DNA from: Opisthocomus hoazin
Taxonomy: Eukaryota; Chordata; Aves; Opisthocomiformes; Opisthocomidae
Length of the DNA: 64,000 nt
Direction: 5' to 3'
Assembly (NCBI RefSeq): GCF_030867145.1
Contig: NC_134428.1
Location: 18,765,537-18,829,536, forward strand
In this document: in pieces, positions 48,376 through 61,966 of the stretch
How the letters are laid out: the number at the start of each line of letters is the position of its first letter
Position numbering within the stretch: position 1 is the first letter of the stretch
Notes under the pieces: generated by a model
Told to the model about the DNA's origin: nothing
The model's input: only the letters and a program-made list of their open reading frames with translations
Databases searched by the model: none
Program-made: the position numbers and the translations under genes

Positions 48376-48703
48376 GAATCATAGAATCATAGAGTGGTTT
48401 GGGTTGGAAGGGACCTTTAGAGGCCATCTAGCCCAACCCCTCTGCAGTGAGCAGGGACATCTTCAGCCAAATCAGGTTGCTCAGAGCCCCGTCCAACTTC
48501 ACCTTGAATGTTTCCAGGGATGGGCCATCAGCCACCTCTCTGGGCAAGCTGTGCCAGTGTTTCACCACCCTCATTGTAAAAAATTTCTTTCTTATATCCA
48601 GTCTAAATCTACCCTCCTGTAGTTTCAAACCATTACCCCTTCGCCTATCGCAACAGGCCCTGCTAAAAAGCCATCTTTCTTATGAGCCCCCTTTAAGTAC
48701 TGA
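48376..48703 (-). mobile_element. CR1 LINE 3' end, minus strand
   Basis: Left end is the inverted CR1 tail (GAATCATAGAATCATAGAG), followed by GGTTGGAAGGGACCTTTAGAG and the complement of the CR1 ORF2 C-terminus: on the minus strand a frame reads GRFRLDIRKKFFTMRVVKHW. The right end shows CATCTTTCTTATGAGCCCCC, known from CR1 consensus sequence, with an apparent internal deletion before it. Antisense to FAM20C. Confidence 0.92.
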
Positions 48704-50435
48704 TAAGTTATATATGAATGTGTAATTTTCTGCCTAACAGAAATATGTTAATCTTTTCCTTTGAATTTATATTCAGGGCTCATTTCTTCATTTATGAGGG
48801 GAATACGCACAATGAAGTCGCACCTCTCCCAGCTCTTGTCTTGATTACATGGTGTGTTGTGTGACGTGTCAGAAGTTTCTGGCTCTCCCTTATTCCTCTG
48901 TGTGGGCGAGCTCCTTCCTCTTTTGCATGTATTATGGAGACAAAGCAAAATGTTATTTTTTATTTTATATCAGGCTCACTTTTATCTTGCCTCTTTGCAG
49001 CCTCAAAGCACCCTAGCAGAACTTCTGCCAAGTGTTGGCCACCTCCATGACCACTACTATGACAATGGTCAGTGCTGTTTTGGCCAGAGCATGGGGTGTT
49101 GGAGGCCCCTCTGACCGGGAGTTATATTGGACACAAGTAAAATGTCTTGATTTTTTTCTCATTTTCACCATTTAGGGCGAGATAGCGTACCTCGCCAAGA
49201 TTTAAATATAAAGAAGAACATCTGAGAAAGCATATCAGCCTTTCAAACCCTACTGTTTGCATAGCAAAGTTTTGCTATAGCCAAAACCCATGAGACTTAC
49301 CCAGTTTCTCCGGCAATGTGGAGGCTTGCAGGCATTTACCAGTCCCAGTAGTCATGGTCATGGGTGGACACACCTTTGGGTTCACAAGGAGCTTCATAAT
49401 TAGGATTTACTGCAAATTCTCTGGAGGTTTGAGCTCTGCACCAGCACCACCCCAAAGCCTTTCATGCAGCAAGTTCCCGGTGCAGAAGCTGTAGTTTAAT
49501 TGCCAGTGTGTGGCGTGGGTGACGCAGGAGCTGTCATCTGGCCACCTGTAACAGCAGGGAATGAGAAAGAGCTTTGTTTTCCTCTTCTGAGGAACTGTCC
49601 TCCCTTGCAGATGCTGTGCAGAACAGCTTTGCAGTGCTTATCTCCTATTTAAGACTTCAAAATAAGGCATGATGCAGGTTGAGGTGGGGCCCAGACATGT
49701 ACTGGTCAACTGCCGAAGTTGTGCTCCATCCAAAAGCCATCAGGACTGGAAACTGCCTGAAGTGAGACACAGATCTGCTCCTCTGTTATACAGAACTTTC
49801 TGTTTTCCATGGGGTTTGGTCTTGAAGCTTTAGCCTTTCTATTTCCATCAGAATGACATCTTTTATTGGTTCTTAATCTGAAGAAACAACAAATTCTGCA
49901 TCCTCTCTGAAGCACGGTCTTCTTAATGTTCTTTGAAACATGACATGTGTCGTGGCCGTCAAACTGCAATGATCCCATTTCTTCTGAAATGAGAAAAACA
50001 TGTCACTTTTGGCTCTAAGTAATACAAAGGAAGAGTCATTCTTTAGGTAGGAGCTGCATGGCTGCCAAAGATGAAAGGAAAATGTTATTACTTTTGGAAA
50101 TTTCATAATTACAGTTAATGATATTTTAATGAAATGACATTGTCTTCACCGCTAACACTAATGAAATGTTTGAGAGTGATAAAACAGATCTTGTTAAATA
50201 GAGCAAAAATCTGGAGTGGAATAGCTTTGTGACAGCAGCCTGCATGCACAAGTCTTGAATTCCTGTTTTTTTGTTACAGTAGTTTAAAAAAGAAGACAAA
50301 ATGAAGGCTACATGACAAATAATGCACACATAATATGTTTAAAGGCCTTCCGTTAAGCAAACAATACTGAACTCCTGAATAACATGCTGATTGATGACTG
50401 AGTACTGCTCCTTAGAAATACTAACCCTTCATTAA

Positions 50436-52495
<2,060 letters not shown>

Positions 52496-53817
52496 TAAGG
52501 GAACGATGTGTAGATTGCTTAATTGCTCAGATATTTCTAATAGAACTGTCTTCTAGACCTTTGAATAAAAATAAATGTGGAGACATAGCCTACAAAGAAG
52601 ACTTCATTGTTTTGAATTGAGTGCCTTTTCCCCTTGACAAATTATCCACAGAGACAGGCTTTTATGTTCACAAAAGCAATGTATTCAACGAATGTTTTAT
52701 GTAAAGCAATTTCTAAAGCAATTTCTTCTGTTGCTCTCAGTTTACCCAAAACCTTATTACTTAGCCCATTAGTTGTTTAGGCTCTTTTTCCTACTGCAAT
52801 GTGATCTGTCACTTCTGTTGGTCAGATGCATTTATTTCTCAGTTTTGACTGGAGGACCAAAACCTAATTTTCTCAGAGTCATGTACTTCAGTTTTTATTA
52901 CAACAAGAGTCTGAGAAAAATCAAGCAAATAGATGTGTAACCTATCCTGCTTCCAGCTCAGATTCTCCACTGGGCAGCGGCCAGAGTAGAAGTGACCTGA
53001 CTTGTTCCCAGTCCTTGTTCTTGCTTTGAGGGCTGACCCCAGGAACCGATACCACTCTCTATTAATCTTCACTCTTTCACGATGTCTGGTGGCCCCGGTG
53101 AAGGATGGAACTCCACAGGGTGGGAATTTTACAAACACAGGATAAAACCATGTCCTGCTCACCAGAATATACAACTGGAATAGGTAAAGATAGGCAAAGG
53201 GTGCTCTGTTTCACATCTTGGGTGCTGAGATGGAGAAATTAAGGCTCTGAGTTAAGGCTCCGAGTTCAGGCACAAAAATACATGCTTGAGTATGTTCTTA
53301 GAGAAAGAATATCTAGGGAAACATTCAATCTAAAGCATGGAGCTATCTTCCAGTGAGCTTAACTCATATTATTTCAGCTGCATGCAGATGTGCTTTGCTG
53401 AATTCAGGCTGTGACTTGTGTAGCAGGCAATTTGGAGCAGAAATCTCCGGAGATCTCTCCCTTGCTCTGTGTGTGATTGGCCAGAAGCTGTTTATCCCAG
53501 ATCCCTGAAGTCAAGATCCAAGGACTTAATTACAGTTTCTCCCGACATAACTGTAATTCATTGCTGTTAGCTAGAAACCAGAGCCCTGTCATTGCAGAGC
53601 TTTCTCTCTTAAAATGTTTATCACACTTTTGTGACCACCAATAAAGTCATTATTATGGCTGTTATTTTTAGCTTCATATTTATGTTCAGCTCTGCAGGAC
53701 ACAGTTGAGCAGTCAGTTAATTATTCCAGTAACTTCATTTGTAAAATACATTAAATAATTAGAAGAGGCTTCATCTTACCCCATGTTATGAGCACTCCAA
53801 TTTGCCATGCACAGTCA

Positions 53818-53850
53818 TGGTGACAGTACGTGGTGACAGTACGTGGTGAC
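53818..53850. repeat. 13-bp tandem repeat, 2.5 copies
   Basis: Unit TGGTGACAGTACG twice, then TGGTGAC. Copies are identical, so the duplication is recent or held by selection. Confidence 0.9.
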
Positions 53851-53918
53851 ACCGTTCACCAAACCTGATGTGCAGACATTTCTGCATGCTCCAGCTAGGT
53901 ACTGCTGCCTCAGTTGCT

Positions 53919-53945
53919 CTCTCTCCCTCTCTGTCTCTCTGTGTC
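53919..53945. repeat. CT-rich microsatellite
   Basis: Alternating CT units with occasional CCC and TGT interruptions. Confidence 0.7.
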
Positions 53946-56900
53946 TACATTTTTTTTGCTTGATTTTTTTGTAGGCAATCACACACAAAAGGTGGCAAAA
54001 ACAGCTTGTGCCTGTTTATGTGCACAAGGTACTTTGGCTCGTTTGAGATATCAGCCATTTTATTCCCATGATGATGCCCATTTTAGCAAGTAAGACACGG
54101 ATTAGTAGGTTTGCTTGCTTTTTAGTCTACCCAGGTTATATATCAAGGCTTAGGGGTGAACTTGAGTGATTTCTGAGAATTACAAAACTGCACTCAAGTA
54201 CTGAGCAGCTTACAGCAGCCAGAGCACGGCAATGCGGAGTTAAGGCTGCCGGTTCGGATGAAGATCTTTATCTTGTCATTATGAAATTCCAGACATCCAA
54301 GGGATGATCCAAGCATAATCCTTTATTTAAATTTATTTAGAAGCCTGAGATAAATTCAATTAAAATATTTGATTAACTATGAATCAGGCTTTTCTGGAGA
54401 ATAAAACGCTTAAGCAATTAATTTTTCTTTCAGTTTTACATTTCCTAAATCAATATACTTTGCTTAAATCATGTTGGTTACTTGTCAAAGTTCTTCCCTA
54501 CAAGTCCCCAGTTTAATTAGTCAGATTCTCATTAACATATGCCCAACCTCCATCTTCTATTTCATACTGACCTTAAGAGGCAGGCATTAATTAATGCTTA
54601 ATGAAAAAGTAATAAAGGTCCTAAATTAAGCATTTAGACACAAATTCACAAACCTAGCAGGAAGCTCAAGCAGCAGATTGAGGGCAGAAAAGGGAAAAGA
54701 GGAAGGTGCTGTGACAAGCCCCGCAGCCTGGGGAGGTGAGGGTGGAGAGGGACCAGGGAGCCTGGGGAAGGCTGGCAGAGGCTGACTTGTCCCCTCTGGC
54801 AGATGAAGGGCACCAAAGTCACCTGGTTTTGGGGGAGAACTGGTTACAAAGCTGAGAAATTGAGGTGCGACGTACAGATACTTGCAGGAACCAGCCTGTG
54901 CCCCCACATTAAGCTATGGAGGCCCCTCAGGGGCTGCCTTTGGGGTGTGGCTCTGCATCTCCATCCCCAGTGGTGCTCAGTGACAATGATCATGGGGGCA
55001 CATGGTATCTGCTTCTCCATGCACCCATATACATCTCTTAAAATTAAACGAGCACTAAATGTAATTGATTTTATAGAAAGCTCTTCCTTTCCGGCTGGGA
55101 GATCACTATTTGCAGTGGAGACCCTCAGAGGGTGAATATTGATGATGCCCATCAATACACTGTGTTATTCCCTGGACCTGTGCAGGAATGTGTCGGAAGA
55201 AACCTCACTGCATTTCCACACCTGGGCCATCTCACTTGTCCCATGAGGCATGGAAATCAGGGCCTCTTACTGCCAAGAAGCTGCGGGCAGATGTAGCTTC
55301 AGAGCACGCTTCCAAGCAGAATCGCTTCTTCCACTGGAAAGTGGAAATGGCTGCAAGCAGACTGGTCAGTCAATGCATTAGGCTGCATTCAGAGAGAAAG
55401 CAGATTGCAGAAAAGTGCACTTCCAGGCAGTTTGGACGAAACATGAGAAATGGAATTAGGTCAGTAATTATTTAAATTAATTTTACATCCTTTGCAGTAG
55501 GGCAGACTGTAGTAGCCCTGCTACTCTTACAAATGAATGGTAATTTGCTAGGCAAAAAGAGACATATTAATGATGTCAGCCTTCATTTTGGAAGTAATTG
55601 AGGCAGCAGCTTAAAGAAATCAATGTTATACAGCCAGTTAGCACTATATTTTTGTTCATATTAACCATTTCCAAGGGATTATGGAATTTTTTCTTCCCCG
55701 CTCAGCAGACAATAGCAATTCTGAATTAGCTATTATTTTGAGCAGGTAAAAGAAAGATCTTTTCATGCATTGCTTTAGTAAATATTCAGGATTCTTTCCA
55801 GTACTCCAATTGCACAGGCTTGCTAAATGTCCTCTATTAAGAGTCATGCAAATCTGAATAAAAGAATTGCTCTGCCAAGCAATTTGCTTTAAGGTATCTC
55901 CACTTGTTCCTTTCTTCCTGAGAAGAATCATTGTTCAGCTATCAGGATGGTGCACAGAAAATGTGCAGATGAGCACACAGATGCTCTGGTTCTTAATTGT
56001 TGTAATTAGTTGGAGTTTCGATCACCAGGCCATGATTTTTGCATGGATTTCATTACAGATTGTATCCATTCATCCTCAGATAATGAAAATCAGACACTCG
56101 CAACACTGCTCAGGATTCTTTTGCCTCTAGTGCTTTGGGGAAAAAATTCTGTTTTTTAATGAAGAAGAAGTTTGCATGTTGCAAATTTGCAGCATTGGAG
56201 CATTTCAGGATGTATAAACATCCCTCCCTTTCTGGTGTGCCAGCACTGCTGCTGTTGCCGTTTCTACCCACTCTGCAGGAGCACAAATTCCTGGCAATCG
56301 CTTCTTTTGCCGGCGTACATAGGGCCAGGGGTCTGCACAGAAACACCTGCATCGTACGAGGGAGGAACATACAGGCTGGGCAATTTTAATGGGAGGAGAA
56401 GGACTACACTCCAATTAGCCCTCATCTCCTTTTTCCCTCTGATTTTTGCCTTCGAAAGGCCAAGCTCTGCTCTTAGCATGGGATTGCGGCAAAGCACTGG
56501 GCTCGTGTCTCTAGCTGGAATTTCCCCCTCAGCCTGCTGTGCAGAATGTGGGTCACCTACTTAGGTTTCAAAGAGGCTTGCTACTGCACCTGGAAGTCTT
56601 AAAGGAGAACTGTGTTTTTCTATACTGGGTACCTCTTTTTTCCCTACGATTTTAAGAAACCTTAAAAATTAATGTTTTCCTATATAATTCAGGCTGCTTC
56701 ATCTCACTACCTGTGTGTAAGAACTAGCGTAGACATATTAGGATGTGTATTCTGTATCAATCAAAGCAGTTTATTTCTTTAATAGTAACTTGAGATACAG
56801 CATCCTTTCACCTCCTGTCCCACAAATCAGACAGGAGCCATGAGGATTAAGTACCACAGGTCTGAGCCCACTGGGAGAATAACAGCTGGCAGAAAAAGCT

Positions 56901-58204
56901 TTGCCATTGAAAGTAACTTCTCGACGAGAAACACACTTGGGATTTTATTGCAAGTTCGCTGTCTTGATGACAGGACACGTCCTGCCGCCGCTCGGAGGAG
57001 TGGACTCCTGTTGCCGGCGACGGGGGCTCTGTGGGAGAGTCAATAGCTGGAGGAGCTCAGCAGGAGTGGCTCGGCATGGCACAGGCACCGCACGTGCTGG
57101 CTGTGTCACTGCAGCAGCGAATGCCACTGCTGCCATAGCCCTCGAGCTTTCCTGAAGATTTATCTGGATATGAATGTGTGATTACTGTCAAATGATTAGT
57201 CCCAGTTGCTTTCATTGACAATACAAGGCAGAGTTTCATTGTTCCCAAAGTTAAATTCAGAAGCAAACTATTAAACACAGTATTTATCTTCCCACTGTGA
57301 AAAATGCTATGTTTAATATAACTCCTTTTTTGAAAGGTCAGATTTACATAGTGAGCAGCAGAGGCTGTGGTAGCGTGGGAGGGGCATTGCTGGGCCTTTT
57401 GCTCTTTACAAAACTGTTATGGCAGCAGATAACCGAGCATTGGCTTCCCGCTGTCAGGTGGAAGTCAAGTCATAGAAACCCTTGAAGATAAATTGTCTCA
57501 AGCGATCAAGATAAATCTGTGTGGGTTCCTTCCATCCACAGATGAGTGGGGGATGCTGACACAGCTGAATTGGAGCACAAGCCCCACTCCAGCTTCAAGT
57601 CGGTGGAAACATGAACCCTCGCTGCAGCACAGGGCAGAGCCGTGCCTTCCCACCGAGGCAGCAGGCGCCCGGGAAATAAGAGATCTCTTCAAATCTCCTA
57701 AATCTTCTGTGCTAGCCTGCAGTGAGCAGCATCTGTATGTGATTTCTTGTAAATCGTCCCTTGTGGCAGCCTGGTACCCCTTGAAATACTTTGCAATAAT
57801 TTTTTTTAAGGGTGTAAAATCGCAGATGTTTTCCCCTGGTTTTTGCTGGCTGAGAAGATCCCAACCTTCCTAACGGCCCAGTATGATCCTCTTGTTTGCA
57901 GACCGTCTGCAGCCGGCAGCGCTGCCCACAGGTGCTTGGACACTCTTCACTTGCATCCTGAATTATGGAAGAGGTTCACAGGGAGGCTAAAACCCTCCTG
58001 GTTTTGCCAGGATGATCAAAGGCGAAACTGAAGCACCTGTGTTTGCCCTGCAAAAGCTATGCCAAGTCCATGCTGCGGTAGCATTTTTGTAAAGGAAACT
58101 CATGAGAGGTTGTGGACTGCAGGGCAGCGCGCCTGAGGCTTGTGTTAGGTTGGGTTTGTCTAGATGTTGACTTTACACTTGATTTTAGACTAATAAAATG
58201 AGTG

Positions 58205-58404
58205 TGTCTGAAGGAGGGCTACTGAGATGATCCTGGAGCTGGTGCATCTGGGGTACAAGAAGGCGTTGAGGGTTTCAGGTTTGTTTAAGTGGGACAAGAG
58301 AAGGCAATGCTGGTCTGACTCTGCTGTTAGTGCTGGCCTGAAGACGTGGTTTAGACCAGAGGCCTCCAGAGTCCCTTCCAACCCAAATTTCCCTAACTGT
58401 GATT
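58205..58404 (+). mobile_element. Old, diverged CR1 3' fragment
   Basis: Degenerate but ordered CR1 signals on the + strand: GAGGGCTACTGAGATGATC, then GTTTGTTTAAGTGGGACAAG (CR1 TTGTTCAGCCTGGAGAAGAG-like), then CAGAGGCCTCCAGAGTCCCT and TTCCAACCC near the end. Much more diverged than the copies in intron 3, so older. Confidence 0.7.
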
Positions 58405-59676
58405 GTTCTTTTCCCATGCAATTTGTGAAAAGGTAATCAAAACTTCACTCTGAGAGATATGAGTTATATTACTGAGTTGCTTAAAATGAAAAATGACTGG
58501 GCTTTCTGTTTAAAAGTTAATAGACGTATCGTGTGACAAGCGGTGCAAAGGTTCGTGCTGGGGTTCATAGGAAATAGGCAAGCTGAGTGTATTGACCAAG
58601 GACATAGTCATTTCTTAGCCCATGGGAAGTCTCAAACTGCTATTCCTTTAATTGAAGTGTTAAGGGACTAAGTATGCCTTATATGTAAGAAAAAGCTTTT
58701 AAAATAAGAAAAGATGTTCTGTGTGGTACAACACTTTAAATTACATAATTAAAAGTATAGACATGCTGAGTGCTCCCTTCCTTCCTTTTGTAATTTCTGT
58801 TCTTCATTTTCTCTTCCCTGAAGTACTTTTCTTTCAGTAACTGTCAGTGAGGTTTTTGACCACAGGGTAAATATTTCTGGACTGAGTCAGGATGTGTTTA
58901 ACTGGTATGGGCCAACCCTGTGAATATAAATACACAGTTCGGGTTGGAGTTGTTCCTGAGCACAGATAGGTGGGTGGCCCTTATGAGTCAGTCACAAGAG
59001 TGGGTTTTGAAAAGGCTGTGTCCATGGTAAAGTAATCACAATTTAATGGACAAATCTGATGGCAATCAACAGAGGCTTGGAAATTAAGAGCTGAGACAAA
59101 CTGCCAAGTAGTAACACACCAACCTTTTAGTCCAATTATATGATGTAATTCCAAGGTTAGCAGTTGGTCTTGGATCATATAGGTGATTAATATATAATCA
59201 AAAACATCACAGGACCTTATTGCTCTTCCACATTCTCCTTCTCCTCCTTCCCCAGCTGCAGCTCCTTGCCCTGTTTCTCCCTCCCTCCTGTTATCACCAT
59301 AGCACTGGGACCAGTGCTGCTCCCTGTCCACTTGACTCATCGTCTCTCTTGTGTCACCCACCGGCAGTGCACCATCTCTACCGGGCAGTTTGTTAGCCGT
59401 AGATTGGGTCTGGACCGGGGTGATGTCACGATGACGTGCAGCGCGGTGTGCTGCAGGGCATCGCTGGAATGTGAACCCACCAGCTTACCTATCTGAGCCA
59501 TGGGGTTGTCTGTGGCAGGCAGAAAATCACCACCCTCTGTTCACCAGCCCTTCCTGCCTCATTTGTGCTAATCCTGCCCAAAGGGAGAGTAGCTCAGAAG
59601 CAATATTTGAATGTAGAGGCCTTGTGGGGAATTAGGAAGCAATGTGACTTCTCAGCTTAGTGCATTACCATAAGGA

Positions 59677-59704
59677 AAGGGCACAGTCTTAAGGGCACAG
59701 TCTT
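59677..59704. repeat. Perfect 14-bp direct duplication
   Basis: AAGGGCACAGTCTT occurs twice in tandem without mismatch. Confidence 0.85.
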
Positions 59705-60546
59705 CCTCTAATGACATTTTATGTGCATAAAGCAATGTCAAAAGAGTTGTAGCACACCAACGAGAACATCAGCATTGTTCTCCTGTTCTTGTTCATAGTC
59801 CAGCATTGGTGGGGTTTGGGGATGAGCTGCTCTCTTCCACCTCCAGAGAATTCATGTGGGAAGGGGGTTGTTGTAGAGGTGGGTGTCCCTGTTGCTACAG
59901 AAATACATGGTCGCAGATTTGGGGAGGTTTTAAGGTAACACAGACTCCAAAACCTGCTGCAGATTCTTTTTCTGTGGTTGTTTGAGTAATGTGATGTGTG
60001 GAGAAAGAAATTTGTGCTTGAGATGTGTGCTGACAGAGTTATATCTGTGCTATATCCACCTTCCACACAAACCTCCACATAAGTCTTCGTGGTAAACAGT
60101 TCTCCTTAGTAAAACTGCCAGTTCTTCTCATACCAGCAAGTAAATGAATGAAATGTTGTTGTCTGTTCTTAGAGAAATGAGCCAAGATTTTGAAAGGTGA
60201 CTTAATTTTGAGCATGTGCCACTTGTTCAGCTGTGGGATTTGGGGTTCCAGCCTGGGGTAGCAAATATATCCCAAAGGATATATCAGTCTGGGAAAATGA
60301 AAGGAGAAGGGAAAGGATTTAAAAAAAAAAGAAAAACTGGGTTTTTGGAATATAAATAAACTGGAAATAGTCACAGAGAGCTCAGCATAGGGCATAATCC
60401 CAGCGACTGAAATGAATGTCTTTCTAGTGGTTTCAGTGGAAGAAAACTATGTGTGGTAATGGAGTTTTGGGTCTGAGGTTTATTTCTGCTCATACATACA
60501 GCAATGCTTTTATGAATTGTTGAACACTAATTTAAGGGTAGGTTTT

Positions 60547-60947
60547 TGTCCTGGGTTCGGCCAGGACAGGGTTAATTTTCACCGGACTCCAGGAAGGGGC
60601 ACAGCCAGGGGGTGGGGGCTGACCCCACCTGGCCAAACAGAGCCGGGTATTCCATACCATGTGACGTCACGCTGGGTTCTGGGGGGAGGGGGCGGCGTGG
60701 CGGGAACTCACTCTCGTGGCTCGGGAGCGTGCGGCGCCGGTGCGGTCCGAGAGAGCGGGTGTGTTTTTGTCGTGTTTTCTCCTTATCTGTATCGTTGTTG
60801 TTCCTGTTTCCCTCTGTTTGCTGTTCTGTTAAACTGCCCTTATCCCGACCCACCAGTTTCTGCCTCTTTCTTTTCATTCTCCTCCGCACGCCGGCGGGGG
60901 GAGGGACGGCCGCGTGGCGCTTTTGTTGCCGGCGGCAGCCGAAACCA
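60547..60947 (+). mobile_element. 5' LTR of an endogenous retrovirus
   Basis: Starts TGTCCTGGGTTCGGCCAGGA followed by CAGGGTTAATTTTC, a start that I associate with avian ERVL-type LTRs. The first 22 bases form a perfect 8-bp inverted repeat (TGTCCTGG, loop GTTCGG, CCAGGACA). U3 carries a perfect CRE (TGACGTCA, 60662-60669) and G-rich boxes. The end is uncertain: CA at 60946-60947 obeys the TG..CA rule and mirrors the LTR start, but it lies 11 bases before the primer binding site, so the true edge may be as late as 60957. The 3' LTR and target-site duplication are outside the window. Confidence 0.85.
60662..60669. promoter_or_regulatory. Palindromic CRE in LTR U3
   Basis: TGACGTCA, the full-length consensus for CREB/ATF dimers, about 115 bases into the LTR. 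In retroviral LTRs such sites confer cAMP and stress response (established for other retroviruses); activity here is inferred. Confidence 0.7.
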
Positions 60948-60958
60948 AAATATTAAAT

Positions 60959-60977
60959 TGGCGCCCAAGCGTGGGGC
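60959..60977 (+). other. Primer binding site, tRNA-Lys(1,2)-like
   Basis: TGGCGCCCAAGCGTGGGGC matches the usual 18-base Lys1,2 primer binding site except for one extra G in the middle. It confirms the LTR-internal boundary and the + orientation. Use of Lys1,2 is shared by foamy viruses and several other retroviruses. Confidence 0.8.
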
Positions 60978-61090
60978 AGGGATAACGGCAGGGCTGAGCA
61001 GCGGGTGTTAAAACTGTTTTCTTAGATTTGCTTAAATTTTGTTATACGCATTTTTCTGTGTTAAGTAGTCGCAGGTAAAAAAGAAAAAAA

Positions 61091-61594
61091 ATGTTTCTGA
61101 CTTTGATCAAGTGGCTCTGCTATGTAAATCCGTACTTGCACTATGTGTTCATTGCCATGCTGTTCATCATGGCTGGGAAAAAGATCAGGATGATGATTTT
61201 CCTCTACTGTACGATATCGACTTATGACATGATAGCGTCACTGTGTATGAAATTAGGCTTGTATTTGCATGCGGCACTGCGGTCATTTCCGTACCTCGGG
61301 TCCTATGTCTTAGAATTTGTGAATAATCAAACCGAGTCTGTGGGGAAAACCGAAGGGGATACCTTCCCCCACTCTTTCGCCCCCTCTCTTTCCCTCAGGC
61401 TGGTCCTAACGGCTTTTAAGAATTTCGAGTACCCGTGGGATGCTCAGGCCAGCACTCTCCTTTTGTTTTGCCTCCTGAATGGGTTTCAGCTTTTGTTTAG
61501 GGTTAAGCAAGTCGTTAAGAACATCGTGCAGAGACCTGCCCTGGGGCCGGATAGCTGTGAGTGGCTGGGTGTGTGGGACAGCATGGGAAAGTAG
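61091..61594 (+). CDS. Hydrophobic pre-gag ORF of the provirus, 167 aa
   Basis: An intact ATG-started frame lies between the primer binding site and gag, where most retroviruses have only a packaging leader. The protein is hydrophobic, with likely membrane segments near residues 11-28, 33-62 (broken by a few polar residues) and 122-138, an NQT glycosylation site near 79, and a basic stretch after the last segment. It is in the same frame as the gag start that follows: only one TAG (61592-61594, followed by CTAG) separates them, and the 21 bases from there to the gag ATG are open. It might be a separate accessory membrane protein or an N-terminal extension of Gag made by readthrough. I know no named family for it. 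Confidence 0.55.
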   Translation: MFLTLIKWLCYVNPYLHYVFIAMLFIMAGKKIRMMIFLYCTISTYDMIASLCMKLGLYLHAALRSFPYLGSYVLEFVNNQTESVGKTEGDTFPHSFAPSLSLRLVLTAFKNFEYPWDAQASTLLLFCLLNGFQLLFRVKQVVKNIVQRPALGPDSCEWLGVWDSMGK

Positions 61595-61615
61595 CTAGGG
61601 CAGTGGACACCCCCG

Positions 61616-61966
61616 ATGTTTTTTAAACTCACCCCTGAGCAAGTACAGAATCCGGAAAAACTAGTAAAATATCTGCAAAAAGTGTGCTGCCACCCTGGGA
61701 ACTCCAAAGAGACACAGATCACAGCAACGTGCTGGGGTCTGGCCCATGCCTACCGAGCCATGTTCAACCTGATTCAGTGCCCTAAAGGGGAAAGGGGGGG
61801 AAACGAAGCGGCAGGCGCTGCGACTGGCACTGCCCCCCCAGCCGGCCCTGCAGCCCCTCCAGCCCAGCAGGCAGTCACAGCACCACGGCTGCTGCAGCCA
61901 CTGGTGTGGTCCCGGCTCCCCCGGTGGGCACGGCAGCTGCTGCAGCTCCAGCCACAGGCACAGTGA
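61616..61966 (+). pseudogene. gag: gag, N-terminal part (first frame)
   Basis: ATG at 61616, reading MFFKLTPEQVQNPEKLVKYL, a helical matrix-like start, then a proline/alanine-rich linker. The family-like reading in this frame ends around 61880, after which the frame continues as unrelated sequence to TGA at 61964. The rest of Gag continues in another frame (see the next entry). A one-position shift in the low-complexity linker is therefore either a disabling indel, an assembly error or, less likely, programmed frameshifting. Confidence 0.6.
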
